DNA of 64,000 bases from Crocodylus rhombifer (Eukaryota; Chordata; Crocodylia; Crocodylidae). Location: NCBI GenBank assembly GCA_038503035.1, contig JAVSML010024438.1:427172-491171 (forward strand). The letters run 5' to 3'. The notes beneath the pieces are model-generated. The model did no database searches and was not told the DNA's origin. It worked only from the letters and a program-made list of their open reading frames with translations. This document shows, piece after piece, positions 12,510 through 24,109 of the stretch; the first letter of the stretch is position 1, and every line of letters begins with the position of its first letter. The position numbers and the translations under genes were made by a program.

Positions 12510-12640
12510 CTTTTTAAAGGAATGATAAAATTGTAGATTTGGAAAGAACTGGAAGGGCCATCTAGTCCACCCCCTGCACAGATATGGGACTCCCTGTTTC
12601 TAAACTACCTAGAGAGATGACAATCCAGCCACTTCTTACA
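12510..12640 (-). repeat. CR1 LINE 3' end fragment
   Basis: The + strand reads 'gtagatttggaaagaactgg' then 'aagggccatctagtccaccccctgc'. This is the reverse complement of the CR1 3' region ('gcagggggttggactagatgg...'). Only about 130 bp remain and the coding part is absent. Confidence 0.7.
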
Positions 12641-13604
12641 CACATCTTTTATTTTTTAAATTAAAACAGCAAATCTACATGAGCACTTGAGCCCTCCTGA
12701 ACATTTCTTCCTGCATTTTTAAAATCCCTACTATAAAGGCAGCAGGATAAAAAAATCTTGATAAGGAAATACATTTCATTTCCATTTTCCCAGCCACTAT
12801 TATGATCAATCAACCAATCAACAGTGCATTAAAAAGGGGGAGGAGGGGGGGAAGAGATTTTCAACCTTATGAGAACAGCCCTAATTTAATTTTAAAGAAA
12901 AACTGCAGATTCAATTTTAGCAAATGTTGTAGCCCTAATTTTAGCTTCTTTTTTTCTGCCATGGATTCAAATGTATTAAGATTTAAATAATGATTGAGGA
13001 CCTCCTGCTCTTCTGTAATATATCTAATTTTACACTGATGTAACTCTACTGCATCAAATCCTTTGCTGGTGGAAATCAGTGTGGCTCCCTTGACCTGATC
13101 CCTTGACTTCAGTGGATTTATTCCTGATTGACATTGGTAAGAATGAGAAAAGAATCAGACCCAGTATCTGCGCATATACAACCATAAGCACCTTTCTTTT
13201 CTTTTTCTTTTTAGGGCTGAGTTAAAAAAATCTTCCTCTTACATCTGGTAAGGGAGCTTTAGTTTAATAATTGCCTTCCAGGAAGGGAGAAGGGAGGAAG
13301 AGAAATTGGTTAGAAGCAAAGACCCCAGGAAAAGTGGGGAGTGAAGGTGGAGGGATGCCTGCTAGAAGCTGAGGCCTTGGTGAGCCAAGGTTTTGTTGAA
13401 GCCAGAGTAAGACAATGTCAGGGCTACAAGGCCTGTAGGCTAGCCAGCAAAGGGCATTGACTGACAATGTCCAGCCACTGCAATGATAGTTGTGAATCTG
13501 TGTTTAGAACTTGCTTGAGGAGACTGTGCCCAGTGCTACAGAGGAAGGCAAAAGCATCACAGTCCACACCAGTCTTACAACTCAACTGACACCAAAAACA
13601 CCAT
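12641..13604. other. No gene recognised
   Basis: Contains a pyrimidine-rich tract near 13195-13213. A palindromic-type remnant at 13020-13170 ('ttacactgatgtaactc...cctgatcccttgacttcagtgg') resembles the MITE-like repeats elsewhere in the window. No exon-like open frame. Confidence 0.45.
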
Positions 13605-14010
13605 GTGGACCGATTGAAGACCTGAACCTCTTCAACCTCCGCAAGAGGAGGCTGAGAGGTGATCTCATGGTTGCCTACAAACTCATCGGGGAGGGGCAGC
13701 AAGAAATAGGGGATACAATGTTTACGAGGGCGCCTGTCAGGGTAACTAGGAATAATGGTCACACACTGGAAGACAGCAAATTCAGATTGGACATCAGGAA
13801 AAAATTCTTTACGGTGAGGGTTGCCAAAATATGGAATGCACTTCCAAGGGAGGTGGTGCTGTCCCCTTCCTTGGAGGTGTTTAAAAGGCAATTGGACAGA
13901 CACCTGGCTGGGGTCATCTGACCCCAGCACTCATTCCTGCCCAGGGCAGGGGCTCGGACTCAATGATCTAATAGGTCCCTTCTGACCCCAACATCTATGA
14001 AACTATGAAA
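13605..14010 (+). repeat. CR1 LINE, 5'-truncated
   Basis: The open + frame from about 13613 to 13921 encodes the CR1 pol C-terminus. Motifs are LFNLRKRRLRGDLM, then RVTRNNGHTLEDSKFRLDIR, KIWNALPREVV and HLAGVI before the stop. The 3' UTR contains the GGGGTCATCTGACCCCAG palindrome and ends 'atctatgaaactatgaaa'. The frame is uninterrupted over the retained ~100 residues, so this is a relatively young copy. Confidence 0.9.
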
Positions 14011-14777
14011 GTTGGCAGCATGTATGACCCTGAGCAGAAGAGGAAGACCATCCAGCCAGGATACTATGTATCTGTAGTTAGAGGCAGGAGTCAAAACTCC
14101 CTAGCTTTAGCCATAGCCGATGCCCAATGCTTCAGAGGGCCCTGCTCCCTCGTCACCTCACTGTACTTAGTTAATTTGTCTACACCTCTGTGTATAGGAA
14201 CTGCAAACAGCACTGTAGGAAGAAAGGTTGTTCTGTGATCCTGCCCTGACTCCACATTGAGGTCCAGATCCTGCTATCCATATCCCTTTAGAAGGAATAA
14301 TATACCTGCACATCTGAGGAGAAAAAAATTGGCTCTTCTCAGAGTGATAGAAGAAACACCACCTTCGTTAAACCCAATGCTAATGCAATATGGTTGGCCA
14401 CGGGATCTCCTGTAAAGCTTGTTTGGGACCCAAGTCTAAGTCGAATAAAAGCACGGCAATATGTGACATATTCAAGTACCAGCCCACATGTTTCCTTCCC
14501 TCTGGCAGGAGTAGAGAAAGGTTGGTAATGTATGTCCCTGCAGGGAGGCCTCCGTTCTCCCTGCCTGCTGCATCGGCTTCCGCTCGTGACGAGGTGAAGG
14601 GGCCGGGGTGTCATTCTGGAGGGATCCCAATGGGCTTTGTCATGATTAAACGAGGCTGGTGACTGCTTGAGGGAGGGAAGGGGAGAGAAATCGGTGCCAG
14701 TCCCAGGGCTAGAGTCCTAATGTGCCCCCGTATGTGACATTAAAAGAGCTCCATCACAGCCAGGAACCCCGCCAGGT
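14011..14777. other. No gene recognised; GC rises toward the right
   Basis: No coding exon is identified. From about 14500 the sequence becomes more GC-rich and appears single-copy, leading into a TATA/MEF2-like site. Two overlapping 90-codon frames on opposite strands have no recognisable domain. Confidence 0.4.
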
Positions 14778-14787
14778 CTATTTATAG
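14778..14787 (+). promoter_or_regulatory. MEF2-like / TATA-like site in a candidate core promoter
   Basis: CTATTTATAG exactly fits the MEF2 consensus YTA(A/T)4TAR and can also act as a TATA-like element. It lies in non-repetitive, moderately GC-rich DNA. A CACGTG E-box follows about 25 bp downstream, and a donor-like 'tatgag|gtatct' is near 14838. It sits about 18 kb upstream of the first coding exon of KBTBD12 on the same strand, so a noncoding first exon and promoter for that gene is one possible reading. The motif match is seen; the role is inferred. Confidence 0.3.
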
Positions 14788-14838
14788 CTCCTGGCTCCTT
14801 CTCGGTCCACGTGAAGCTCTCAGATAAGCAGCAGCCAT

Positions 14839-17566
14839 ATGAGGTATCTTTCCCATCCTCCCACCTGTCTCTCACATAGTCTCACAAGCGTAAGCAGAGC
14901 CAGGGGCATCTCAAGGAACGGAGAAGGAGAGGATTCACTGCTGAGGTACAAGGCAGTAGGCAAGTGTTTGGGGGGAATGACAGGGGGGGTGCTCTGAGCA
15001 GGCACGGGGCTCCTGAAAGTCTTAGGGTTTTTAAAACAGGGCCTTTTGCAGCTGTATGTAGTGGACTGCAACTCCCCCACCCCGAATTAGGACTCCATAC
15101 CAATGTGGAGTAGCAACAGCCAGTGCTGAGGCAGAAGCATTCTTGCTTTCCTATAGGATCCGTCCCTGATTTCGAAGAGGGGTTATATGGGGCTTATTCC
15201 CATGGGTGTCAAAATGAGAAGCCCTGAGAACATTAAACTCAGCGTCTGTTTGTACTACAGTCTCCCCAAAACTGAAAAGACACCCACCTCTCACCTTGCT
15301 TTCTTCCAGGGTTCCTGAGAGCCAGTGCCTTTGCTGCCACCAGGTCTGAATGCTGCTGGTGCTGGTACTAACTGGAGAGCTGTTATGATTTTTTGGTGTA
15401 AGGGCATCATGGATTGGCTGTTACAAATTTAGCATCAATCTTTTAATGGGATTGTCCTGGATTTTGCCAGGGGTTGTTGAGTTTTTCCTGGTTTTGTGGG
15501 AAAGTATAAACAACCCTGATACTTGTTGGCTACTGACTGAGACTGAAGTTAGGGAAAGTTATAGGTAAAGTTTCAAATAAATTCCAGAGTAACTAGCAAA
15601 TTGCTAATGTCAAGGGATCAATGTTCTACAACGAGCAAGTTATTTTAATCTCATGGTTGAGTGACAAGGGATTTTAACTCTTCCTCCACTAGTATTTGCT
15701 AATTAAATGAATGCTTTGGGTAACATACATGCAGGAAAATTTGAGGTCATTACTGGTAATGATATTTCACTGGTTTTATTGATTTAACAGAATGAATGAA
15801 AATTAGATTATAACAGTTATTAATTTACATGTATGTTTAATTGCAGAAAGGTCTGAGCAACTTAAGAAAGCCCAATAACAGATTAATAACAGATTAATAT
15901 CTTTGCTGTTTTTCCAGTATCTCAGACACCCGGGGGGGGCGGAGCTTGGGTGGGAGGGGAGAGCCCCCCTGTAAGCTTTGAGCATGATAACCTGGTGGGA
16001 GAGGTCTCTGATCAGATCGCTCCTTCATTTAGGTGGACTTGTTAATCAAGGAACTGGTTTAATTTTTTTCACAGACCTCCCCCTGCAAGAGTCAAAGTGT
16101 AATTTGAACTCTGTCAGACACATATAGACATACTAACAGAGAAACTAAAAGTTACATAGAAGATGGATTTGATTGCTGATAGGAAGGAATTATGGCCTAG
16201 TGATACAGGTGCTTAGCCTACTCAGTCACTGACATTTTGTGCAACTTTGATTTTAGTCTCCCTTTTGGGACCCCTGGAGAAACTATCTTCCTCCTGAGGC
16301 TCCATCAGAGTCCTGGTAATTTGCGAGTCCTTTGACATTACTGACGCTGACATTATGCTGGTACAACGTACATGAATGAATGAATACCTAAGAGGACAAT
16401 ACTGGATATGTAAAAGACTTGTATATGCAGTTGTAGGGTCTTATCACTTGTATGCGCAAGCAACACTACTTATATGTCCAAATTCCATCTGCACTTGCAA
16501 GCCAAAGAAATGGTCTTTTGTGTGTGTGACTTCTGTCCTCTTTGTGCACAAGCAACTAGCACACTACGAGTGCTCAAATAATAACTTGTCTGTTGTAATT
16601 TGTATGTACACAAAGGACTTGATGCAGGACCTGCTAAAGTCAATGGGAGTCTTTTCATTGACTTTGCTGGCTTTGAGTCAGGCTCAAATTAAAGTCAGGT
16701 TAAGGTATCTTTGAAAAGGTTGCACACTGAGTCTTTTCATTTCTGGCCTCTTTGATTTCTATGAATCTATAACAATTTAAAGAAAAAAAACATTCCTGGA
16801 ATTTGCTGAGATAGGATCAATATTAATCTAACTCTGCTTCTAGGCTCTGTTGTGGCAATAAATGCGGCTCAAACTGTCACATCTTTTCAAAATCACGTAC
16901 CAGGCAAATGCTTTGAAAAGTGATCAAAGCATCTTCAAGTCTCCAGTGGTCCAAAATGCTACCAACAGTAGCATTTCAAGGTGCTTTAAAAGATATTGTT
17001 AGATGTTATATTTGCCCACAAAAGGTGTAAGATGCCTCAAGTGTGAATTATTTTTACTTTCAAGTGAGAGCAACAAAAGGGAAAGTAAAAAAAATATGTG
17101 TCCAGGAAAGAATGTAGCATATCCTCTGCAACAATCTGACCTCAGTCAAAAATCAAAATGGCTGACAGCAGAAAAGTTTAGGGCATTAAAGGCGTAATAG
17201 ACACAAATAGATGTCATAATAGTTGCAAAGCCACATACAACAGAGAACACAGGGTCACTCAGGCTACCTGATCACAAAACAGTCTGTTCTTCTACACTGA
17301 CGTCTCCTGCACACCGCTTGTTCTTTGTGAGGTGCTGGGGAGCCTCCACAGATCTGGCCTAGCAACAAGATTTCCTGCAAAAGCCAGACCATGTGTGGGG
17401 TGCATAAGGCCTAACATTGCATAAGCTTAGACACCCCAGGTCAGATAGTTTGTAATTAAGCATGCATCAGGGGGGTTCGTAATGGAAAGGACAGTAAGTT
17501 CATTGAGATATTTTCAGACTAATTTATGTGGGCCAAGTTCACCACAAGGGCAGAATTAGACTTAGA
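14839..17566. other. No gene recognised
   Basis: Apart from the small palindromic element at 16625-16684, I see no supported features. A 112-codon frame at 16376-16714 runs through that palindromic repeat and is therefore not a credible gene. A GC-rich spot with a G-run is at 15928-15945. Confidence 0.4.
16625..16684. repeat. Short palindromic MITE-like repeat
   Basis: Left half 'ctaaagtcaatgggagtc' faces right half 'tcattgactttgctggc', with 'gacctgc' and 'gagtcaggctc' at the outer edges. The same design recurs at 31292-31361. Such short fold-back repeats built on 'gaagtcaatggg' are common in crocodilian and turtle DNA. Confidence 0.45.
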
Positions 17567-18053
17567 GGGTGCGTCCAGATGAGTTCACACATGTGGTATG
17601 CAGCACTGCAGACCAGCCTGCAGTGCCACGAACTGCATGCACTGCATGTGCAAGCATTCATTGTGCTGCTAACTTGTAGCAAAATGGGGGGTTTTGACAC
17701 CAGGAGATCCCAGCGTCAAAAAAAACCACCAGAAAAACATAGGGCAGCGCACATGGCAGCAGCATGCGCTGCTCAAAACCAGAGCCTGGCCGGCCAGAGC
17801 CATGCTCTGGCTGCCAGTCAGGCTCCCTGCACTTGGATCACTACCGCTGGAGCCCTGGGAGTCCTTCAGGACCTCAAGTAAGGCTGATAGGGCCAGCCCA
17901 GGTGCTTGCCCAAGCCTGTTCTGCCCCACCTGGGGCAGCTTGCCACATACCAGAATGCATATGCAGGGACATTACCCAGGGACAACCAACAGCAGCATGT
18001 GGCACTGCTATTTGTCCCTGGATATGCACATTCCTGCTAGCCTGGACGCACCC
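17567..18053. repeat. DNA transposon/MITE with terminal inverted repeats
   Basis: Left end GGGTGCGTCCAGATG and right end CTGGACGCACCC form inverted termini matching over 12 bp. The inner arms are also related: 'gtggtatgcagcactgc' near the left and 'agcatgtggcactgctat' near the right. No clear target-site duplication was found. Several overlapping open frames (up to 186 codons, 17694-18254) cross the element and its flank and show no transposase similarity, so I treat it as nonautonomous. Confidence 0.5.
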
Positions 18054-18474
18054 AGGGTGTCTGTATGTCAAAAGCATTGTATGGCACATCATCCCCAGTC
18101 CCTTCTAGACCCCAACAAGTCAGCTCAGGTCACTGAGAACAGCAAATTATTTTACTTTCTTATTTTAGGGCTGATCCTGCTCCCACTGAAGTCAGTGGAA
18201 ATCCTACTTCTGACTGGAGGCCCTAGGGGTAACATTTTAAAAACACCACAGTAACATAGAAGTCTAAGTTCTATTTTCAAAAGTTACATCTAAGTTATTT
18301 AGAAAGCTTGTGTTGTTTTTGAAAATGGGACATGAACTCTTAAGTCAGTTAGGTGCCTTTAAAAAAATGTTTAGGTACTTAACTCAGTGAAGTTGGGCAC
18401 TTAAGTACCTTTGAGTGTTTTTACCTGTGCTCCAGGGGTCAGGGGGAGCACTTTAATTAGAGTGGCTCCAAGAG

Positions 18475-19493
18475 TAGGGTTGCCAACTCTATTTGCATCT
18501 ATTCCTGGAGGTTTTATCACATGACGTAATGACTGGTCTACTGTAATGAGTAGCAGACTTTACGTCAGGAAGGCAAATGCACATTACTACTACATTTTAA
18601 AAACCCACTGGACTACTGTATAAATTGGATTTAACATTTAATATTTCTTTTAATGAATGCCCTATCATTTGTCTCCTGGGTGACTCTCAGCAGTCTGCCG
18701 GGCTTGGGACAAACATCCAAAAAGCCTGAGCCTGAATTGATTCAATCTTTGCAGGTTAGTTTAACCCGCAACACATACACTGATTTGGAGGTGGCTAGAC
18801 ATTCCCTTTTCATTCCAGAAATGCAGGCACATGCTTGCAGTGGCTCAGGCTAGAGTACCCTTCCCTTCCCTTGCACAGAGCAGAGCTGAGGTGGGGGGGT
18901 GTGACCAGGCTGGCAGGATGCTATGCTTAGAGAGGGTCCTGACCAGCCGAACAGGGAATGTTTATCACCCCTGACTCCATGTTTATCACCCCCATTAAGA
19001 AAACAACAGCGGGACATTACCAGCTATCTGTTGATTCTGCTTTTGTTCCATGTGCCACAGCTTGGAGGTAGCCAACATGTGGTTTGCTAACTAATGCTGA
19101 GAGGTGTCTGCTTAGCAGAGAGTGGGGAGAGGGGGGAGCAGAAGCCAGGAAGATGCCTGCAGAGACTGTGGGAGCTGCAACCAGGGAGCAAAGGGGAGGG
19201 ATGCTGGGGGACTCTGGTTTAAGATCAACCAGGAAGGGGCCTGGGACAGACATTGCATAAACTGGTTTGAGCCAAATCAGTTAAGTCTGATACTACATTC
19301 AACCAGGTTTATCTGAAACTGGTTTCAGTCATTTTCAAACTGGTTTATGTGCCCTGAACATCTGTTCTGTTACAGGTTTAAGCCAGTTTCTGATCACTTA
19401 AACCGGCTTGTGTGTAATGTCTGTCCCTAGCTCTGGAGATTTATATCTAATTCCTGGAGACTCCAGGGCAATTCTGGAGGGTTGGCAGCCCTA
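18475..19493. mobile_element. Nonautonomous hAT-like element (family A), interrupted by another element
   Basis: Left terminus TAGGGTTGCCAACTC and right terminus GGGTTGGCAGCCCTA are inverted repeats. The flanking octamers TCCAAGAG (18467-18474) and GCCCAGAG (19494-19501) agree at 6 of 8 positions, as expected for a decayed 8-bp target duplication of the hAT superfamily. The element-specific ends ('tctattcctggaggtttt' and 'attcctggagactccagg') cover only ~220 bp on the left and ~60 bp on the right. The ~730 bp between them belong to a second repeat, so family A was interrupted by a later insertion. Confidence 0.55.
18703..19430 (-). mobile_element. Family B TIR element nested inside family A
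   Basis: Begins CTTGGGACAAACATCC and ends TGTCTGTCCCTAG, giving inverted termini (CTWGGGACARACAT). Its inner sequence ('aaaaagcctgagcctgaattg' at the left; 'aaccaggtttatctgaaac' and 'aaccggcttgtg' at the right) is shared, in the opposite orientation, with copies at 50788-52061. Strand is given relative to that copy. The middle is GC-rich without coding capacity. Flanking octamers agree only weakly, so the superfamily assignment is open. Confidence 0.5.
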
Positions 19494-19500
19494 GCCCAGA

Positions 19501-19634
19501 GCATCTTTTGTATCAGAGCACCCATGCTTCAAAATGGTGGCGGGGGCACTTTGTCTAAAGCCCATCAAATGAACTTTAATTAAACCGCCCCGTCACCATT
19601 TTGAAGCATGGGGACACACTGATACACAAAATGC
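19501..19634. repeat. Fold-back MITE-like hairpin
   Basis: The arm at 19501-19546 (containing 'cccatgcttcaaaatggtgg') is repeated inverted at 19587-19634 (containing 'ccattttgaagcatggggac') across a ~40-bp loop. Arms of about 46 bp match at most positions. The following 'gtgctaattagcacactcc' segment resembles 'gcactttaattagagtggctcc' at 18449, which lies just left of element A. The hairpin and that segment may be one older element split by A. Confidence 0.6.
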
Positions 19635-20449
19635 AAAGGCTGGCTGGATTGTGCTAATTAGCACACTCCAGCAGACCTGATTCATTGAGTCTGCTCCAAC
19701 ACGCTGTAATTACAGAGCAGGCTCCCAGCTTGTGTACAGGTAGCCTTTGAGGCTTATGGGCCTATGTGATTATCATTTGGTATAATATCCTAATGAGTCA
19801 AAAAAGGTTTTCCTCGCTGGCAGTAGTCATGGGAGCCATCTTTTTTTGCCATAAATGGGAAACACACAAGGAAACATGGAAGTGTATTCAGAGATATAAC
19901 ACTGTGACTGGAAACAGTCTAGAGTGCCAGAAGCACAGTAACTAGTTTTCGTTAAGACAAAACTTTCCTTGAACATTTAAAAAGTCACTAAGTATCTCAT
20001 AACTCAGAAATACATTTTAGACTTAAAAGTCTTAGGAAAACAGCTGTTCTTCCACTCAAACGCTAAGTCCTAAGTTCAAGGTCCTATGAATTTTTGGCAA
20101 GAGAGGAGGACTGCTCTAATGCTTAAGGCAGAGCAGGAAAGGAGGTCCTCTGTCAAGGTGTGAGTGAGCTTTACAAGTGCTACAGCGGAAACACGGAATC
20201 ATGAATTCAGCAGTTGGCAGGAAAATGAAGGGAAAACTGATTTTTGCAAATGTGGCCTTTAAAAATGTCAACTTATCACTGCTTTTTGAGTGCCACCCTC
20301 CCTTCCCTCGTGCCCCCGCCCCTCGTGTCCCCTAGTGTATCATGTAACTAGTACTAGATTTAAACTCATCATTTCTACTTTTAAGAAAATGTGTTAATTG
20401 GAGATGAACCCAGGCTTTATTTTTTAATTTAATTTTATTCCCATAAATC
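19635..20449. other. No gene recognised
   Basis: AT-rich DNA with no exon-like frame and no identifiable repeat beyond the edge of the preceding fold-back element. Confidence 0.45.
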
Positions 20450-20730
20450 TTAGAATCATAAAATGTAGGTCTGGAAGAGACCTCTGGAGGCCATCTAATC
20501 TAAGCCCTTGCTCAAGGCAGGATCTTCTCTGTCTAAATCATTCCAGACAAATATTTGTCTAACCTGTTCTTAAAAGCTTCCAAGCATGGAGATCCCACAG
20601 CCTCTCTCTCTAATCTTTCCATTACTTAACCACCCTCATAATTATAGAGTTCTTCTTAATATCCAGCCTGAATCTCCCATTTGAGACTGTTACTTCTTGT
20701 TCTGTCCCTTTCATTTTACTTGAGTCTTAC
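20450..20730 (-). repeat. CR1 LINE 3' fragment
   Basis: The + strand reads 'agaatcataaaatgtaggtc', 'tggaagagacctctggaggcc' and later 'tctaacctgttcttaaaagc'. This is the reverse complement of the CR1 3' end and the adjacent pol C-terminal region ('ttcttcttaatatccagcctg'). The reading frame is broken, so it is an older copy. Confidence 0.8.
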
Positions 20731-20826
20731 TTTCATTTTTCTAATTTCAAGGCCTTATCTAGACAGTTTTGTTTTCCATTGTGGATATGCTGTCCTGTGG
20801 AAGAGGCCACCTCTGATGTCCCAACA

Positions 20827-21012
20827 CTGTGGTTTTCAAACTGTGATCTGTGGACCCCTGGGGGTCTATAGACTATGTCTAAGAGGTCTTCAAAAGATGA
20901 CTGTGATCAATCAAAAGTATGTGACTATGCACACTTACGATTCAACGGGGTCTGCACCTCCATTTGAAATTTTTTAGGGGTGCACAAATGAAAAAAAGGT
21001 AGAAAACCACTG
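20827..21012. mobile_element. Nonautonomous hAT-like element with 8-bp TSD
   Basis: Termini 'ctgtggttttcaaac' and 'gtagaaaaccactg' are the inverted 'cagtggttctcaaac' ends typical of short hAT-like elements. The flanking octamers TCCCAACA (20819-20826) and TCCTAACA (21013-21020) match at 7 of 8 positions, supporting a hAT-type target duplication. At 186 bp it has no coding capacity. A related copy lies at 37539-37804. Confidence 0.7.
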
Positions 21013-21214
21013 TCCTAACAACTATACATGCAGGTGAAAAATCCCAGCATTTTCTTGTTGGAGTGTTTGCATTTTTACACCCAAAAGTCACTTGACCAAA
21101 GAGGATATAGGCATGGAAAATCCTCTCTGCTTTGCAGATTTGAGCAGTTTCACCTGCCCACACCAGCACCGAAACCTAACATGGGTGTGAGTGGATGCTG
21201 AGTTGAGGGGTTAC

Positions 21215-22530
21215 AAAGACCAGTAATAGAAATGTAGGGTCAGAGGGGCCCTCCACCATAGCTGGTCCATGTGCTCACAGTGAGGGAAACTAAGGACACC
21301 TGTTCAATCCCTGACAGCTGTTTACCTAAACTATCCCTACAGACCTCCAAGGAAAGATATTTCACAACTTCCGTAGACCATTTGTTCCAATGCTTTCCTA
21401 TTCTTACAGGTAGAAAGTAAATAATTTAAACTTTGTGGCTACTTGAGGTTATTGCTCCTTATCCCCCCCCTCGTAAATATGGAAAGCAGTCATCAAATAA
21501 CATTGTACATATTGGAAGACTGTTATCACACCTTTACTTTAGATGAAATACAGTGAGTTCCTTCAGCCCTCATAGGTCACATTTTCTAAGCCACTTTCCA
21601 TTCTTGTCACTTACTCTAGGCTTTTGATTACCTAATTCACATCTTTCTTAAAGTATGGTACTCACATCTGGATACAGCACTCCAACTGAAACATCATAAG
21701 AACCACGTAGACTGAAATAATTATCCCATATGTCTTACATATAGCACTTCCATTTACATTTCAGAATGAGGTTTGCCTTTTATGCCCTGAATATTGACAC
21801 ACTACAACTCCTTTGCTGCATGTACTTGCCTTTCTACTTGTTTCCCATTTTGGATTTGCACATCTGATTTCTACCTTATGAATAGTATTTTGTGTTTGTA
21901 TTAATTGAAGTTCATCTTTTTGTAGCCAGTTTATCAAGATGGTATTGAATTCTGACCCTGTCATCCCAAGTGCCTTCAGCAGATGCCAAGCACAAATTTT
22001 ACTCTTCATCCCATCATTCTAGTCATTAATGAAAATACTGAATAGAATCAGGCACAGAACAGACCTAATGAGGCCCAACTTGAAATGCTTTCATGGTGCT
22101 ACACTCTGAGTGCAGTTTTTCACCTGGTTGTGCACTCATCTTTGAGCAATTTAATCCAGACTATATTTTCTTAGTTTGATCATGAGAATGGCATGTGAGA
22201 CAGTGTCAAAAAAGCCTTGCTGAAATGAAGCTATATTACATCTTCTGCTTCCCCTTATCCACTGAGCCATCTATCCTGTTAAATAAAGGAATTAGCTTGG
22301 CTTGTTACAATTTGTTCTTGATAAATATTTATTGGTTGGTTTTTTTATCATTTTAGCATCCTCTAAATATTTATAAATTGATGTTTAAAAATTTAATAGT
22401 TCTGTTTGTATCAAAGTTAGACTGACTCTATAATTCTTTGGGTCCTTCTTTTCCATGTCTTGAAATGTAATTATAGCGTTTTCTTTCTCCAGCCTTCTGG
22501 GACTTCATACATAGTATACTTAGTGTCAGT
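21215..22530 (-). repeat. Old CR1 LINE copy
   Basis: Starts at its 3' end with 'aatgtagggtcagaggggcc' and runs through recognisable, decayed CR1 pol segments in reverse complement. These include 'ggatacagcactccaactg' (the WxxVLDP region), 'gaatagaatcaggcacagaac' and, near the far end, 'cagccttctgggacttc'. Many stops and indels mark it as ancient. About 1.3 kb of the pol region is represented. Confidence 0.75.
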
Positions 22531-22612
22531 ATTGCTGACTTCCTGCTTCTTGGGCAGGGCACTGGAGCTGATGATCTTGCAAAGTCCCTTCTAGTCCTAA
22601 TGTCTATGAAAT
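22531..22612 (+). repeat. CR1 LINE 3' tail
   Basis: 'cttgggcagggcactggagctgatgatc' is followed by 'agtcccttctagtcctaatg' and 'tctatgaaa', the CR1 3' terminus in forward orientation. It abuts the reverse-oriented CR1 on its left, so two insertions lie in tail-to-head opposition. Confidence 0.75.
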
Positions 22613-24109
22613 ACCATTTATAACATTATTAGTGCCCTGATGTTGATATATGTTCCCAGCCAACATGTAAGTGTATATATTAATTAATAAGTCTGCTTGG
22701 TAGCTCACTGCTAACACATGCAGAGCAAATAGTTTGTAGGCAGAGTTTTTTGGTTCTTTGGGAGGAACTGTGCTTGGTATGGGACTCAGCTGTGCTTGGT
22801 GGGCCAAAGATGGCTTTATATCCCATTAGTATCCTTCAGATTCAAGGGACAGCTTGAAGGCTGTTCTAATCTACATCTGCCACCCAGAAGAGGTGGGCCT
22901 GGGGGCTGTAAACTGATAGGGTGATCCAGTAACCTTCCTTCCTGTACTGCTTGTGTAGCAACCAAGAAGGCATGGCACAGTGTTCTTACAATGATACGAA
23001 CCACCTGGTAGGACCCTTTTGGTTGTCAGGGGAAATTTTGTGAGGAATAACTCCCGCAAGTTTACAGTCTAGCAGTGAAGAGGGGCTGGAGTTTGAAATC
23101 ATTGCCAAAGCTGTTATTTAAGGTTCCATGATCACAACAGCACATTTATGTATGTTTGAAACAGTTCCTGCAGCTTTGTGTACATAAGCTTTAGTTTCCA
23201 CATAATATTATGCATTATTATTTATAAGATGCACTACACAAAGACAGATAAATATATGTGAGAAGACTAACAAAACAGATAAAAATAAAGATAGCAGGCC
23301 AGAATTGGAGGTAAATCAACTGCATTACCATAAAATAAAGTAGGTTATGCAGCTAGACTCGTTTTGCACCATCAAAAAAACAAACAAACCAAAAAACCCA
23401 AAAAACAACAAAACTGTGAGCAAAGCTATAACTACATTTTGGGCTTTTGGTAACATTACAAAGCACTCAAGCATTGTACAGTAGGTTTTATAATGACATT
23501 CAAGCCCTTGATCAATGTAGTCCTTCACAGCAATTTACATTTGTATTCCATTTTCCTTTCTTTTAATATATATATCCAATCTTTTCCCTCTACAATTCAA
23601 AGCAGAAAGCAGGGAAGCATCGTGGTATCATTATCCTTTAATAGTCTGTCTAGTAGTGTGAGAATTCATAACTGTAAAGGCCACACTTAAATAAAAATAC
23701 GCAAAATTCCAGGAAGAGAATGATAGTGAAGTTCTGGCCTCACTGACACTAATGGAAATATTTCACCCCTGGGTTTTATTCCTGGCTTTTCTGCAGCATT
23801 TCTCAGTAATATGGGAGCTCTTGGTGCTACAGCTTCCTCATCTACAGGGGTGTAAGCAGCCCTGCTTTCCCAAACAGGCTTCACTCTTTTATTCAGTGAG
23901 GTTGGTAAAGTGCTCTGAGATCTTGCACTGCAGGAGGCTGCAGAAATGCACAGTTCTTGTGAGGAAAGGTGTGTTTTGCAGCTTCAGACATTAAAGGCAT
24001 TAGCTTTGCCATTGAGGCTTCACTCATTCTTTAGTCCTTTCTCAAGTGAGATGTGAGAGTAAACTACTATGCTGCATTCATGGCATTTTCATTCAGCTTC
24101 CTGAATGTG
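22613..24109. other. No gene recognised
   Basis: An A-rich simple tract lies at 23373-23415. Open frames of 60-80 codons on both strands have no recognisable similarity. No repeat family is identified with confidence. Confidence 0.45.

Noticed and set aside
13424..13930. 168-codon minus-strand open frame
   Set aside because: Antisense of the forward CR1 copy (13605-14010).
17694..18254. 186-codon + frame and overlapping frames
   Set aside because: Spans a MITE and its flank; no transposase or other family motif; several frames are open at once because of composition.
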